Part shown: one piece after another, positions 1-16,850 of the stretch
Layout of the letters: each line of letters opens with the position of its first letter
Numbering within the stretch: the first letter of the stretch is position 1
Assembly: GCF_024679095.1 (NCBI RefSeq)
Contig: NC_066520.1
Span: 8,037,909-8,101,908 of the forward strand
Length of the DNA stretch: 64,000 nt
DNA from: Eriocheir sinensis
Taxonomy: Eukaryota; Arthropoda; Malacostraca; Decapoda; Varunidae
Direction of reading: 5' to 3'
Notes under the pieces: model-generated
Database searches by the model: none
Told to the model about the DNA's origin: nothing
Seen by the model: the letters and a program-made list of their open reading frames with translations, nothing else
Translations under genes and position numbers: made by a program

Positions 1-206
1 AATACAGATTTACCTTATTGTATGTGTATTTTGTATATTTATTTTAATACAAATTAATTTTTTCATGTGTATTTTGGTATATATATTTTTATAAAAAAAA
101 TTCGTTATTTAATGGGTATTTTGCATCTTTATTTTCATACAAATTTACATTGTTTTATTAATATTCAGTGTATTTATTTTGATACGATTTTACATTATTC
201 TATTTG
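1..206 (+). repeat. Satellite block, + orientation
   Basis: T-rich strand is the + strand. The block runs off the left edge and ends inside a GATACGATTTTACATTATTC-class monomer, at TTTGTGTTTTG followed by AAAGATATATGC. Confidence 0.85.
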
Positions 207-1118
207 TGTTTTGAAAGATATATGCAAAAATACATATAAAACAATGTAAATTTGTTTCAAAATATATATACGAATGCACATAAAATAACGTAGATTTCTA
301 TAAAAATATATATACAGAATACACATAAAATTAAGTAAATACGTATAAAAATAGATATACAAAATACACATAGAATAATGTAAAATTGTTTGAAAAAAAA
401 TTAAACAGAATATAAATAAAATAATGTAAATTTGTATGAAAATAAAAATGCAAAATACCCATCAAATAAAGCATATTTTTATAAAAATACATATACAAAA
501 ATACACATAGCATAATTAAGTTTGTATTAAAATAAATATACAAAAGGCACATACAATAAGTTAAATTTGTATTGATATTTTTATGCAAAATACATATAAA
601 ATAATGTAAATTTGTTTCAAAATATATATACGAATACACATAAAATAACGTAGATTTCTATAAAAATACATATACAAAATACATATAAAATTAAGTAAAT
701 ACGTATAAAAAATGTATACAAAATACACATAAAATAATGTAAATTCGTATAAATGTAAATAAACAATATACCAATAAAAGAATGTGTATTTGTATAAATA
801 TAAATATACAAAATGCACATAAAATAACGTAAATTTATATAAAACTATATACATAAAATAACGCAAATTTTTATAAAAATACATGTACAAAAATGAACAT
901 AAAATAAATTTGCATAAAAACATATATACAAAACACACATTATATAAAGTAATTGAGTATAAAAATATGTCTAGAAAATACCTATGAAATAATCTAAACT
1001 CGTATCGAATCAAATTAAGAAAATACCAATAAAATAATGTAATTTTGGATGAAAATATATATACAAAATACACATAAAATAACCTAAATACAAATACAAA
1101 TATACATATAAAATATTG
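207..1118 (-). repeat. Satellite block, - orientation
   Basis: A-rich on the + strand. It contains the GAATGTG landmark at 780 and monomers with CCTATGAAATAATC (near 978), a class shared with 12428, 14151, 30833 and 55340. Confidence 0.85.
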
Positions 1119-1892
1119 TATTTTGTATATACATTTCAATTCAAATTTAGCTTATTTTATCTGTATTTTGTATATCTATTTTCATACGAATTTAATTACT
1201 TCTGTGTATTTTTCTATAGTTTTATACAAATTTACGTTATTTTATGTGTATTTTGTATTTTTATATTTATACAAATACACATTCTTTTATTGGTATTTTG
1301 TTTATTTATTTTGATACGAATTTACATTATTTTATGATTATATTGTATACATTTTCTTATACGTATTTACTTCATTTTATGTGTATTTTGTATATATATA
1401 TATTTTTTTTAGAAATTTACGTTATTTTATGTGTATTTGTATATATATTTTGATACAAATTTACATCGTTTTATATGTATTTTGCATATCTATTTCAATA
1501 CAAATTTACATTATTGTATGTGCATTGTGCATATTTATTGTAATACAAATTAATTTTTTCATGTGTGTTTTGGTATATATATTTTTATAAAAATGCGTTA
1601 TTTAATGGGTATTTTGCATCTTTATTTTCATACAAATTTACATTGTTTTATTAATATTCTGTGTATTTATTTTGATACGATTTTACATTATTCTATTTGT
1701 GTTTTGTATATATTTTTTTATACATATCTAAATTATTTGATGTGTATTTTGTATATTTTAAAACAAATTTACGTTATTTTATGCGCATCTGTTAAAATAT
1801 TTTGATACAAATTTACATTATTTTATGTATTTTGTATATATATTTCAATACAAATTTATTTTATTTTATGTATATTTTGTATATCTATTTTC
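1119..1892 (+). repeat. Satellite block, + orientation
   Basis: A higher-order unit starts at CACATTC (1278) and runs in the standard order. The block ends at TCTATTTTCAG followed by TCGAATCAAAAT. Confidence 0.85.
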
Positions 1893-4642
<2,750 letters not shown>

Positions 4643-6018
4643 ACATGTGTATTTTGTATATTTATTTTCATACAAATTAAAATTATTTTTGTTTATTTTT
4701 TTATATATTTTCAAACAAATTTTCGGTATTTTATGTGTATTTTGTAGATTTATTTTTTCTACAAATATACTTTCTTTTATCTGAATTTTGTTTATTGAAT
4801 TGAAACAATTTACCTTATTGTGTATATCTATTTTCACACAAATTAAAATACTTCTGTGTATTTTTGTATATAGTTTTATATAAATTTACGTTATTTTATG
4901 TGTATTTTGTATATTTATATTTATACAAATACACATTCTGTTATTGGTATTTTGTATATTTATTTTGATACGAATTTACATTATTTTATGTGTATTTTGT
5001 ATACATTTTTTTTATACGTATTTACTTCATTTTATGTGTATTTTGTATATATATTTTATAGAAATCTACGTTATTTATATGTATTCGTATATATATTTTG
5101 AAACAAATTTACATTGTTTTATATGTATTTTGCATATCTATTTCAATACAAATTTACCTTATTATTGTATGTGTTTTTTATATATTTATTTTGATTCAAA
5201 TTTTTTTTTATGTGTATTTTGGTATATATATTTCATTAAATAAAAAAAAGCGTTATTTTATGGGTATTTTGCCTCTTTATTTTCATACAAATTTACATTA
5301 TTTTATTAATATTCTGTGTATTTATTTTGATACGATTTTACTTTATTCTATTTGTGTTTTGTATATATTTTTTTTATACAAATTTACGTTATTTTAAGTG
5401 TATTTGTTATGTCTTTTCATTCAAATTTACATTATTTTATGTGTATTTTATGTATTTCAATACAAATTTACCTAATTTTATGTGTATTTTGTATATTTAT
5501 TTTCATACAAATTTAAAATATTTTTATGTATTTTTGTATATAGTTTGATACAAATTTAGGTTATTTTATGTGTATTTTGTATATCTATTTTCATACAAAT
5601 ACACATTCTTTTATTGATATTTTGTTTATTTATTTTGACGCGAATTTACAGTATTTAATGTGCATTTTGTGTATATATTTTTATACGTATTTACATCATT
5701 TCATGTGTATTTTGTATATATATTCCTAAAGAAATCAACGTTATTTTATGAGTATTCGGGTATATATTTTGAAACAAATTTACACTGTTTTATGTGTATT
5801 TTGCGTTTTTTTTTTTCAATACAAACTTACCTTATTGTATGTGCATTTTGTATATTCATTTTAACACGTATTTAATTATTCTATGTGTATTTTTGTATAT
5901 GTATTAAAAAAAAATGCTTTATTTTATGGGTATTTTGCATCTTTATTTTCATACAAATTTAAATTATTTTATTGATATTCTGTGTACTTATTTTGATACG
6001 ATTTTACATTATTCTATG
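4643..6018 (+). repeat. Satellite block, + orientation, two higher-order starts
   Basis: CACATTC-class landmarks at about 4931 and 5601 are 670 bp apart, one 15-monomer unit. The left switch is the near-palindrome CAAAATACATGTGTATTTTG. Confidence 0.87.
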
Positions 6019-7060
6019 TATAACAAAAATAAATACGGAATACACAAAAATAGATATGCAAAATACATATAAACAATGTAAATTTGTTTCAAAATATATA
6101 TACGAATACACATGAAATAAGGTAGATTTCTATAGAAATATATATATAAAATACACATAAAATTAAGTAAATACGTATAAAAAATGTATACAAAATACAC
6201 ATAAAATAATGTAAATTAGTATCAAAATAAATAAACAAAATACCAATAAAAGAATGTGTATTTTTATAAATATATATATACAAAATACACATTAAATAAT
6301 ATAAATTTGTTTAAAACTATTCAAAATACACATGAAATGATGTAAATTCGTATAAAAAATATATATACAAAATACACATTAAATAATGTAAATTCGCGTC
6401 AAAATAAATAAACGAAATATAAATAAAAGAATGTGTATTTGTATGAAAATAGATATACAAAATACACATAAAATAACCTAAATTTGTATCAAACTATATA
6501 CAAAAATACACAAAAATATTTTAAATTTGTATATATACAAAATACACATAAAATTAGGTAAATTTGTATTGAAATACATACACAAAATACACATAAAATA
6601 ATGTAAATTTGAATGAAAATACATAAACAAATAACGTAGATTTCTATAAAAATATATATACAAAATACACATAAAATGAAGTAAATACGTATAAAAAAAT
6701 GTATACAAAATACACATAAAATAATGTAGATTCGTATCAAAATAAATATACAAAATACCAATAAAAGAATGTGTATTTGTATAAATATAAATATACAAAA
6801 TACACATAAAATAACGTAAATTTATATAAAACTATATACAAAAATACACAGAAGTATTTTAATTTGTATGAAAATAGATATACAAAATAAGGTAAATTCT
6901 TTTCAAATTCAATAAACAAAATTCAGATAAAAGAAAGTATATTTGTAGAAAAAATAAATATACAAAATAAACATAAAATAACGAGAATTTGTTTGAAAAT
7001 ATATGAAAAAAATAAACAAAAATAATTTCAATTTGTATGAAAATAAATATACAAAATACA
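6019..7060 (-). repeat. Satellite block, - orientation, shortened units
   Basis: GAATGTG landmarks at 6252, 6429 and 6767 are only 177 and 338 bp apart, so whole runs of monomers have been lost between units. The block starts at the TATGTATAACAAAAATAAA switch. Confidence 0.85.
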
Positions 7061-8718
7061 CATGTATTTTGTATATCTATTTTCTCACAAATTTAATTAC
7101 TTTTGTGTATTTTTGCATATAGTTTTATATAAATTTACGTTATTTTATTTGTATTTTGTATACTTATATTTATACAATTTCACATTCTTTTATTAGTATT
7201 TTGTTTATTTATTTTGATACGATTTTACATTATTTTATGTGTATTTTCTATACCTTTTTTTTAACGTATTCACTTCATTTTATGTGTATTTTGTATATTT
7301 ATTTTCATAGAAAACTACGTTATTTTATGTGTATTCGTATATATATTTTGAAAAAAATTTACATGGTTTTATATGTATTTTGCATATCTATTTTAGTACA
7401 AATTTACCTTATTGTATGTGCATTTTGTATATTTATTTTAATACAAATTCAAATATTTCATGTGTCTTGGTATAGATATTTTTATAAAAAATGCGTTATT
7501 TTATGGGTATTTTGCATCTTAATTTTCATACAAATTTACATTATTTTATTAATATTCTGTGTATTTATTTTGCTACGATTTTATATTATTTTATTTGTGT
7601 TTTGTATATATTTTTTTATACATATTTACATTATTTAATGTGTATTTTTTATATATATTTTATACAAATTTACGTTATTTTAAGTGTATTTGTTTATATA
7701 TTTACATTCAAATTTACATTATTTTATGTGTATTTTATAAATGTATTTCAATACAAAATTACCTAATTTTATTTGTATTTTGTATATTTATTTTCATACA
7801 AATTAAAAAATTTTTTGTGTATTTTTGTATATAGTTTTATACAAATTTAGGTGATTTTATGTGTATATTGTATATCTATTTTCATACAAATACACATTCT
7901 TTTATTGATATTTTGTTTATTTATTTTGACGCGAATTTACATTATTTAATGTGTATTTTATATATATATTTTTATACGTGTTTACATCATTTGATGTGTA
8001 TTTTGTATATATATTTCTATAGAAATCTACGTTGATTTATGAGTATTCGTATATAGATTTTGAAATAAATTTACACCGTTTTACGTGTATTTTGATTTTT
8101 TCAATACAAATTTACCTTATTGTATATGCATTTCGTATATTAATTTTAATACAAATTTATTTATGCTATGTGTTTTTTTGTATATGTATTTTTATAAAAA
8201 TATGCTTTATTTTATGGGTATTTTGCTTTTTTATTTTCATACAAATTTACATTATTTTATTTATATTCTGTTTATTTTTTTTAAACAATTTTACATTATT
8301 CTATGTCTATTTTGTATAGCTATTTTTTATACGTATTTACTTAATTTATGTGTATTTTGTATATATATTTTTATAGAAATCTACGTTATTTTATGTGTAT
8401 TCGTATATATATTTTCAAACAAATTTACATTGTTTTATATGTATTTTTGCATATCTCTTTCAATACAAGTTTACCTTATTGTATGTGCATTTTGTATATT
8501 TACTTCAATACAAATTTAAATATTTTATGTGTATTTTGGTATATATATTTTTATAAGAAATGCGCTATTTGAGGGGAATTTTGCTTCTTTATTTTCATAC
8601 AAATTTACATTATTTTATTAATATTCGGTGTATTTATTTTGATACGATTTCACATTATTCTATTTGTTTTTTGTATATATATATTTTTTACATATTTACA
8701 TTATTTAATGTGTATCTT
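6645..8718. repeat. Segmental duplication copy E, unexpanded form
   Basis: It shares with 43637-45842 and 45858-47650 a distinctive path: ATGAAGTAAATACG, the TTCAATAAACAAAATTCAG monomer, the switch ACACATGTATTTTG, the TGTCTTGGTATA monomer and GATTTATGAGTATTCG. At the position of the (TA)n arrays in those copies it keeps an ordinary monomer, TACGTGTTTACATCATTTG (about 7976). Confidence 0.8.
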
Positions 8719-8850
8719 GCATATATATTTCATACAAATTTATTATCTATTATTTATTTTCATACAAATACACATTCTTTTCATGATATTTTGTTTATTT
8801 ATTATGACACGAATTTACCTAGATATGTATTTTGCATACATATTTTTATA
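7061..8850 (+). repeat. Satellite block, + orientation
   Basis: It contains the 16-monomer unit at 7181-7892 and continues with the GATTTATGAGTATTCG class (8033). With the preceding 400 bases it matches 43637-45842 but lacks the (TA)n array found there. Confidence 0.86.
7181..7892 (+). repeat. 16-monomer variant of the higher-order unit (712 bp)
   Basis: The distance between successive CACATTC landmarks is 712 bp, one monomer more than the 668-bp unit. The extra monomer carries ACATTATTTAATGTG after a TACATATT start, between the GATACGATTTT class and the ACGTTATTTTAAG class. The same spacing occurs at 44164-44878 (714 bp), and on the other strand between GAATGTG landmarks at 11192-11904 and 3809-4521 (712 bp each). 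Confidence 0.82.
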
Positions 8851-11800
8851 CAATAAGGTAGATTTATATTGAAATAGATATGCTAAATATATATAAAACA
8901 ATGTAAATTTGCTTCAAAATATAAATACCAATACACCTAAAATAACGTAGATTACTATAAAAATATATATACAAAATACACATTAAATGAAGTAAATACG
9001 TATAAGAAAATGTATACCAAGAACACATAAAATAATTCAATTTTTATTAAAATAAATATACAAAATACACATACAATAAGGTAAATCTACATTGAAATAG
9101 ATATGCAAAATAAACATAAAATAATGTAAATTTGTATCAAAACATATACGAATACAACCAATAAAATAACGTAATTTTTTATGAAAATATATAAAAAAAA
9201 TACACATAAAATAATGTAAATACGTAGAAAAATATATATACAAAATACACATAAAATTATGTAAATTCTTTTGAAAATAAATGAACAAAATTCCACTAAA
9301 TGAATGTATATTTGTAGGAAAATATAAATACAAAATACAAATAAAATAACTAAAATTTGTATAAAAATACATAAAAAATACATAAAAAATAATTTAAATT
9401 TATTTGAAAATAGATATGCAATATACACATAAAATTAGGCAAATCTGTATTAAAATACATATACAAATTACACATAAAATATTGTAAATTTGTATGAAAA
9501 TATATAAACAAATACACATAAAATAGCGTAAATTTATATAAAATATATATACAAAATATACATTAAAGAATGTAAAAGTGTATAAAAATATATATTCAAA
9601 ATACACATAGAATAATGTAAAATCGTATCAAAATAAATAAACAGAATATCATTAAAATAATGTAAATTTGTATGAAAATAAAGATGCAAAATACCAAAAT
9701 AATAACGCATATTTTTACAAAAATACACATAAAATAATTAAATTTGTATAAAAATAGATATACAAAATACACATACAATATTTTAAATTTGTATTGAAAT
9801 AGATATGAAAAATAAACATAAATAATGTAAATTTATATCAAAATATATATACGAATACCCATAAAATAGAGTAAATTTCTATGAAAATATATATTCAAAA
9901 CACAAATAAAATGATATAAATAAGTATAAAAATATACATATCAAATACACCTAAAATAATGTAAATTCGTATAAAAATAAATAAACAAAACTACGATAAA
10001 AGAACGTATATATGTAGGAAAAAAAATATACAAAATATATTTGTATGAAAATATATACAAAAATACACAAAATTAAATTCAATTTGTATGAAAATAGATA
10101 TACAAAATACTCATATAATTAAATAAATTTGAATTTAAATACATGTACAAAATATACATAAAATTAGGTAGATTTGTATTGAAATACATATACAAAATAC
10201 ACATAAAATAATATTTAAATTTGATTGAAAATATATAAAAAATACACGTAAAATTACGTAAATTTGTATAAAATATATATAAAAAATACACATTAAATTA
10301 TGTAACTATGTATAAAAATATATATATACAAAACACAAATAGAATAATGTAAAATAGTATCAAAATAAATACACAGAATCTTAATAAAATAATGTAAATT
10401 TGTATGTAAATTAAGATGCAAAATACCCATAAAGAAACGCATTTTTTTTATAAAAATATATATACCAAAATACACATAAATATTTGAATTTGTATTAAAA
10501 TAAATATACAAAATGCACATACAATAAGGTAAATTTGTATTGAAAGAGATATGCAAAATACATATAAAACAATGTAAATTTGTTTCAAAATATATATACG
10601 AATACACACAAAATAACGTAGATTTCTATAAAAATATATACAAAATACACATAAAAAGAAGTAAATACGTATAAACAAATGTATACAAAATACACATAAA
10701 ATAATGTAAATTCGTATCAAAATAAATAAACAAAATACCAATAAAAGAATGTGTATTTGTATAAATATAAATATACAAAATATACATAAAATAACGTAAA
10801 TTTGTATTAAACTATATACAAAAATACACAGAATAATTAAATTTGTATGAAAATATATATACAAAATAAAAATAAAATAAGCTAAATTTGAATTGAAATG
10901 TATTTACAAAATACATAAAATAATGTAAATTTGTATCAAAATATTTACACAAATACACATTTAATAACGTTAATTTGTTTAAAAATATATAAACAAAATA
11001 CACATTAAATAATGTAAACACGTATAAAAAACATGTACAAAATTCACATATAATCATGTAATTCGAATCAAAATAGATAAACAAAATAGCAATAAAGTAA
11101 TAATAATAATAATAAATGGTCTATTCATTTGTAGGAAGCCATTAAATAATGTAAACTCGCGTCAAAATAAATAAACAAAATATCAATAAAAGAATGTGTA
11201 TTTGTATGAAACTAGATATAGAAAATACACATAAAATAACCTAAATTTGTATAAAACTATATACAAAAAAACACAAAAATAATTTAAATTTGTATGAAAA
11301 TAAATATACAAAATACACATAAAATTAGGTAAATTTGTATTGAAATACATATACAAAATAAATTTAAAATAATGTAAATTTGAATGAAATTATATAAAGA
11401 AATACACTTAAAATAACGTAAATTTGTATAAAATATATATAAAAAATACACATTAAATAATGAAAATATGTATAAAAAATATATACAAAACACAAATAGC
11501 ATAATATAAAATCGTATCAAAAAATATACACAAAATATTAATAAAATAATGTAAATTTGTAAGATAACTAAGATGCAAAATACCTATAAGATAACGCATT
11601 TTTTTTTAAATTATATATACCAAAATACACATAAAATATTTGAATTTGTATTAAAATAAATATACAAAATGCACATACAATAAGGTAAATTTGTATTGAA
11701 ATAGATATGCAAAATACATATAAAACAATGTAAATTTGTTTCAAAATATATATACGAATACACATATAATAGCGTAGATTTCTTTAAAAATATATATTCT

Positions 11801-14800
11801 AAATACACATAAAATTAAGTAAATATGAATAGAAAAAGTACACAAAATACACATAAAATAATGTAAATTCGTAAAAATATAAATAAACAAAATACCAATA
11901 AAAGAATGTGTATTTGTATAAATATAAATATACAAAATGCACATAAAATAACGTAAATTTGTATAAAACTATATACAAAAATACACAGAAGTAATTAAAT
12001 TTGTATGAAAATAGATATACAAAATACACAAAAAATAAGCTAAATTTGAATTGAAATATATATACAAAATACATAAAATAAAGTAAATTTGTTTCAAAAT
12101 ATTTTTAACAAATACACATTATAATAACGTAAATTTGTATAAAAATATATAAACAAAATACACATTAAGTAATGTAAATACGTATACAAAAAATATGTAC
12201 AAAATTCACAAATAATCATGTCATTCGTATAAAAAAAAATAAACAAAAAACTAATTTAATAATGTTAATTTGTATGAGAAAACATATACAAAATACACAT
12301 AAAAAAACGCAAATTTCTATAAAAATATATGTACAAAAATGCACATAAAATTAATTTGCATAAAAAATATATATAAAAAATACACATTAGATAATGTAAA
12401 TGAGTATAAAAATATGTATACAAAATACCTATGAAATAATCTAAATTCGTATCGAATTAAATCAAGAAAATACCAATAAAATAATGTAATTTTGGATGAA
12501 AATATATATAGAAAATACACAAAATAACCTAAATACAAGTACAAATATACACATAAAATAATTTTAAATTGAATGAAATAAATATACAAAATAAACATAA
12601 AATAAGGTAAATTTGTAATGAAATATATGTAAAAATACACATAAAATAATATAAATTTGTATCAAAATACATATATTCAAATACACATTAAATAACAAGA
12701 ATTTCTATAAAATTTGTATCAAAATATATACGAATACACACAATAAAATAACGTATCAAAATAAATAAACGGAATATCAATAAAATAATGTAAATTTGTA
12801 TGAAAATAAAAATGCAAAATATCCTTATAATAACGCATATTTGCATAAAAATATACAAAAATACATATAAAATAATTAAATTTGTATTAAAATAAATATA
12901 CAAAATGCACGTACAATAAAGTTAATTTGTATTGAAATAGATATGCAAAATACACATCAATAATGTAAATTTGTATCAAAATATATATACGAATACTCAT
13001 AAAATAGAGGAAATTTCTATGAAAATAAAATAATGTAAGTTTGTATGAAAATAAAGATGCAAAATTCCCATAAAATAGCGCATTTCTTATAAAAATATAT
13101 AAATATACATAAAATATTTAAATTTGTATTGAAATAAATATACAAAATGCACATACAATAAGGTAAATTTGTATTGAAAGAGATATGCAAAAATACATAT
13201 AAAACAATGTAAATTTGTTTCAAAATATATATACGAATACAAATAAAAAAACGTAGATTTCTATAAAATATAGATACAAAATACATAAAATTAAGTAAAT
13301 ACGTTTAAAAAATGTATACAAAATACACATAAAATAATGTAAATTCAATTAAAATAAATAAACAAAATACCAATAAAAAGAATGTATTTGGATAAATATA
13401 AATATACTAAATACACATACAAAATAAACATAAAATAAGGTAGATTTGTAATAAAATAGATGTACAAAATACACATAAAATAATGTAAATTTATATGAAA
13501 ATATATATACAAATACACATAAAATACCATGAATCTGTTTAAAATATATATTCAAAATAAATATTAAATAATGTAAAAGTATAAATATATATACAAAGTA
13601 CATATAAAATGAAAATTAAGATGCAAAATACCTATAAAATAACGCATTTTTTATAAAATTATTGATACCAAAATACACATAAAATATTTGACCTGGTATT
13701 AAAATAAATATACAAAATGCACATACAATAAGGTAAATTTGTATTGAAATAGATATGTAAAATACATATGAAATAATGTAAATTTGTTTCAAAATATATA
13801 TACGAATACACATAAAATATCGTAGATTTCTATAAAAATACATATACAAAATACACATAAAATTAAGTAAATTCGTATAAAAAATGTATACAAAATACAC
13901 ATAAAATAATGTAAATTCGTATAAATGTAAATAAACAATATACCAATAAAAGAATGTGTATTTGTATAAATATAAATATACAAAATGTACATAAAATAAC
14001 GTAAATTTATATAAAACTATATACATAACATAACGCAAATTTCTATAAAAATATATGTACAAAAATTAACATTAAATAAATTTGCATAAAAAGATATATA
14101 CAAAACTCACATTAGATAATGTAAATGAGTATAGAAATATGTATACAAAATACCTATGAAATAATCTAAATTCGTATCGAATTAAATTAAGAAATAATAA
14201 TAAAATAATGTAATTTTGGATGAAAATATATATACAAAATACACATAAAATAACCTAAATACAAATACAAATATACACATAAAATAATTTAAAATTGAAT
14301 GAAATAAATATACAAAATAAACATAAAATAAGGTAAATTTGTAATGAAATATATGAAAAAATACACATAAAATAATATAAATTTGTATGAAAATATATAT
14401 ACAAATACACATTATATAACATGAATTTGTATAAAATTTGTATCAAAATATATACTTATACACACAATAAAATAACGTAGTTTTTTTATGAAAATGTATA
14501 TACAAAATACACATAAAATAATTTAAATACGTAGAAAAATATATATACAAAAAACACATAAAATAATGTAAATATGTATGAAAATATATAAACAAATACA
14601 CATAAAATAATGTAAATTTGTATAAAATATATATACAAAATGAACATTAAATAATGTAAATATGTATAAAAAAATATACAAAATACACATAGAATATTGT
14701 TAAATCGTATCAAAATAAAAAAAGAGAATATCAATAAAATAATGTAAATTTGTATGAAAATAAAGATGCAAAATATCCATATAATAACGCATATTTGCAT

Positions 14801-16318
14801 AAAAATATATATATACAAAAATACATATAAAATAGTTAAATTTGTATTAAAATAAATATACAAAATGCACGTACAATAAAGTAAATTTGTATTGAAATAG
14901 ATATGCAAAATACACATCAATAATGTAAATTTGTATCAAAATATATATACGAATTCTCATAAAATAGAGTAAATTTCTATGAAAATATACATACAAAATA
15001 GGTATACAAAATACACATAAAACTAGTTAAATTTGTATTTAAATACATGTACAAAAAACACATAAAATAATGTAGATTTGTATGAAATGAAAACAAATAA
15101 ATTTTATATAAAATATATACAAAATACACATAGAATAATGTAAAATCATATCAAAATAAATACACAGAATATCAATAAAATAATGTAAATTTGTATGAAA
15201 ATAAAAATGCAAAATACCCATAAAATAAAGCATATTTTTTTTAAAAATACATATACAAAAATACACAACGATTAATCAAATTTGTATTAAAATTAATATA
15301 CAAAATGCACATACAATAAGGTAAATTTGTATTGAAAAAATATGCAAAATACACATAAAATAATGTAAATTTGTTTCAAAATATATATACGAATACACAT
15401 AAAATAACGCAGATTTCTATAGAAATATATATACAAAATACACTTGAAATAATGTAAATACGTATAAAAATATATATACAAAATACACATTAAATAATGT
15501 TAATTCGTGTCAAAATAAATAAACAAAATATCATGAAAAGAATGTGTATTTGTATGAAAATAGATATACAAAATACACATAAAATAACCTAAATTTGTAT
15601 AAAACTATATACAAAAATACACAAAAATAATTTAAACATGTATGAAAATAAATATACAAAAAACATATAAAAATAAATAAATTTGTATTGAAATACATAT
15701 ACAAAATACACATAAAATAATGTAAATTTGAATGAAAATATATAAACATATAAACTTAAAATAACGTAAATTTGTATCAAATATATATACAAAAAAAAAC
15801 ATTAAATAATGTAAATATGTATAAAAAAATATATACAAAACACAAATAAAATAATGTAAAATCGTATCAAAATAAATACAGAAAATATTAATAAAATAAT
15901 GTAAATATGTATGAAAATTAAGATGCAAAATACCCATAAAATAACGCATTTTTATAAAATATAAATACGAAAAAACATAAAATATTTGATTTTGTATTAA
16001 GATAAATAGATATACAAAATACACATAAAATAAGCTAAATTTGAATTGAAATATATATACAAAATACATAAAATAATGTAAATTTGTATCAAAATACCTA
16101 TACAAATACACATATAATAACGTAAATTTGTATAAAAATATATAAACAAAATACACATTAAATAATGTAAATACGTATAAAAAAATGTACAAAATACACA
16201 AATAATCATGTAATTCGTATCAAAATAAATAGACAAAATACCAATAAAATAATGTAAATTTCTATGAGAAAACATATACAAAATGCACATAAATAACGCA
16301 AATATCAATAAAAGTATA
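8851..16318 (-). repeat. Satellite block, - orientation, longest uninterrupted block (7.5 kb)
   Basis: Continuous A-rich monomers. GAATGTG landmarks at 10747, 11192 and 11904 show one partial and one full 16-monomer unit. The part from 13610 is one copy of a three-member duplication. The only sequence in it that does not look like satellite is at 11098-11140. Confidence 0.87.
11098..11140. other. (TAA)6 and a short non-satellite insert
   Basis: Six TAA triplets (11098-11115) are followed by about 25 bases including GGTCTATTCATTTGTAGGAAGCC (split here as GGTCTATTCATT and TGTAGGAAGCC), with far more G and C than anywhere else. It lies between a CAATAAAGTAA monomer and ATTAAATAATGTAAACTCG, so it sits at a rearrangement point. 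Origin unknown. Confidence 0.75.
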
Positions 16319-16850
16319 TATAGTATAATATATTTTTATACATATTTAAAATATTTAATGTATATTTTGTATATATATATTTTATCCAAATTTACGTGTT
16401 TTTATATGTATTTGTTTATATATTTTCATACAAATTGCATTATTTTATGTGAGTTTTGTATATGTATTTCAATACAAATTTGCCTAGCTTTATGTGTATT
16501 ATGCATATCTATTTTCAAACAAATTTAAATTATATTTGTATATATTTTTATACAAATTTTAGTTATTTTATTTGTTTTTTGTATATATTTTCCTAAATAT
16601 ACATTCTTTTATTGGAATTTTGTGTATTTAATTTTTACAATTTACATTATTTTATATTATTTATATATATTTTCCTACGTATTTAAAATATTTTATGTGT
16701 ATTTTATATATACATTTTCATAAAATTTACGTTATTTTATTGTGTGTATTCGTATATATTTTGAAACATTTTATACAAATTCATGTTATTTATGTGTATT
16801 TGTATATATATTTTCATACAAATTTATATTATTTTATGTGTATTCTTACA
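13610..16850. repeat. Segmental duplication, three-member set, copy 1
   Basis: It starts at AAAATTAAGATGCAAAATACC with AAATTATTGATACC and runs through CCTATGAAATAATC (14151), the AATAGAGTAAATTTC monomer (14965) and across the orientation switch at 16319. The order matches 30342-33536 throughout and 54800-56995 up to the end of that copy. Confidence 0.78.

Noticed and set aside
4660..4840. Possible non-satellite stretch with TTTTTCTACAAATATAC and TTTATCTGAATTTTG
   Set aside because: It still follows the 45-bp rhythm and is the reverse of a class seen at 6890-7050 (TTCAATAAACAAAATTCAG), so it is a divergent monomer group.
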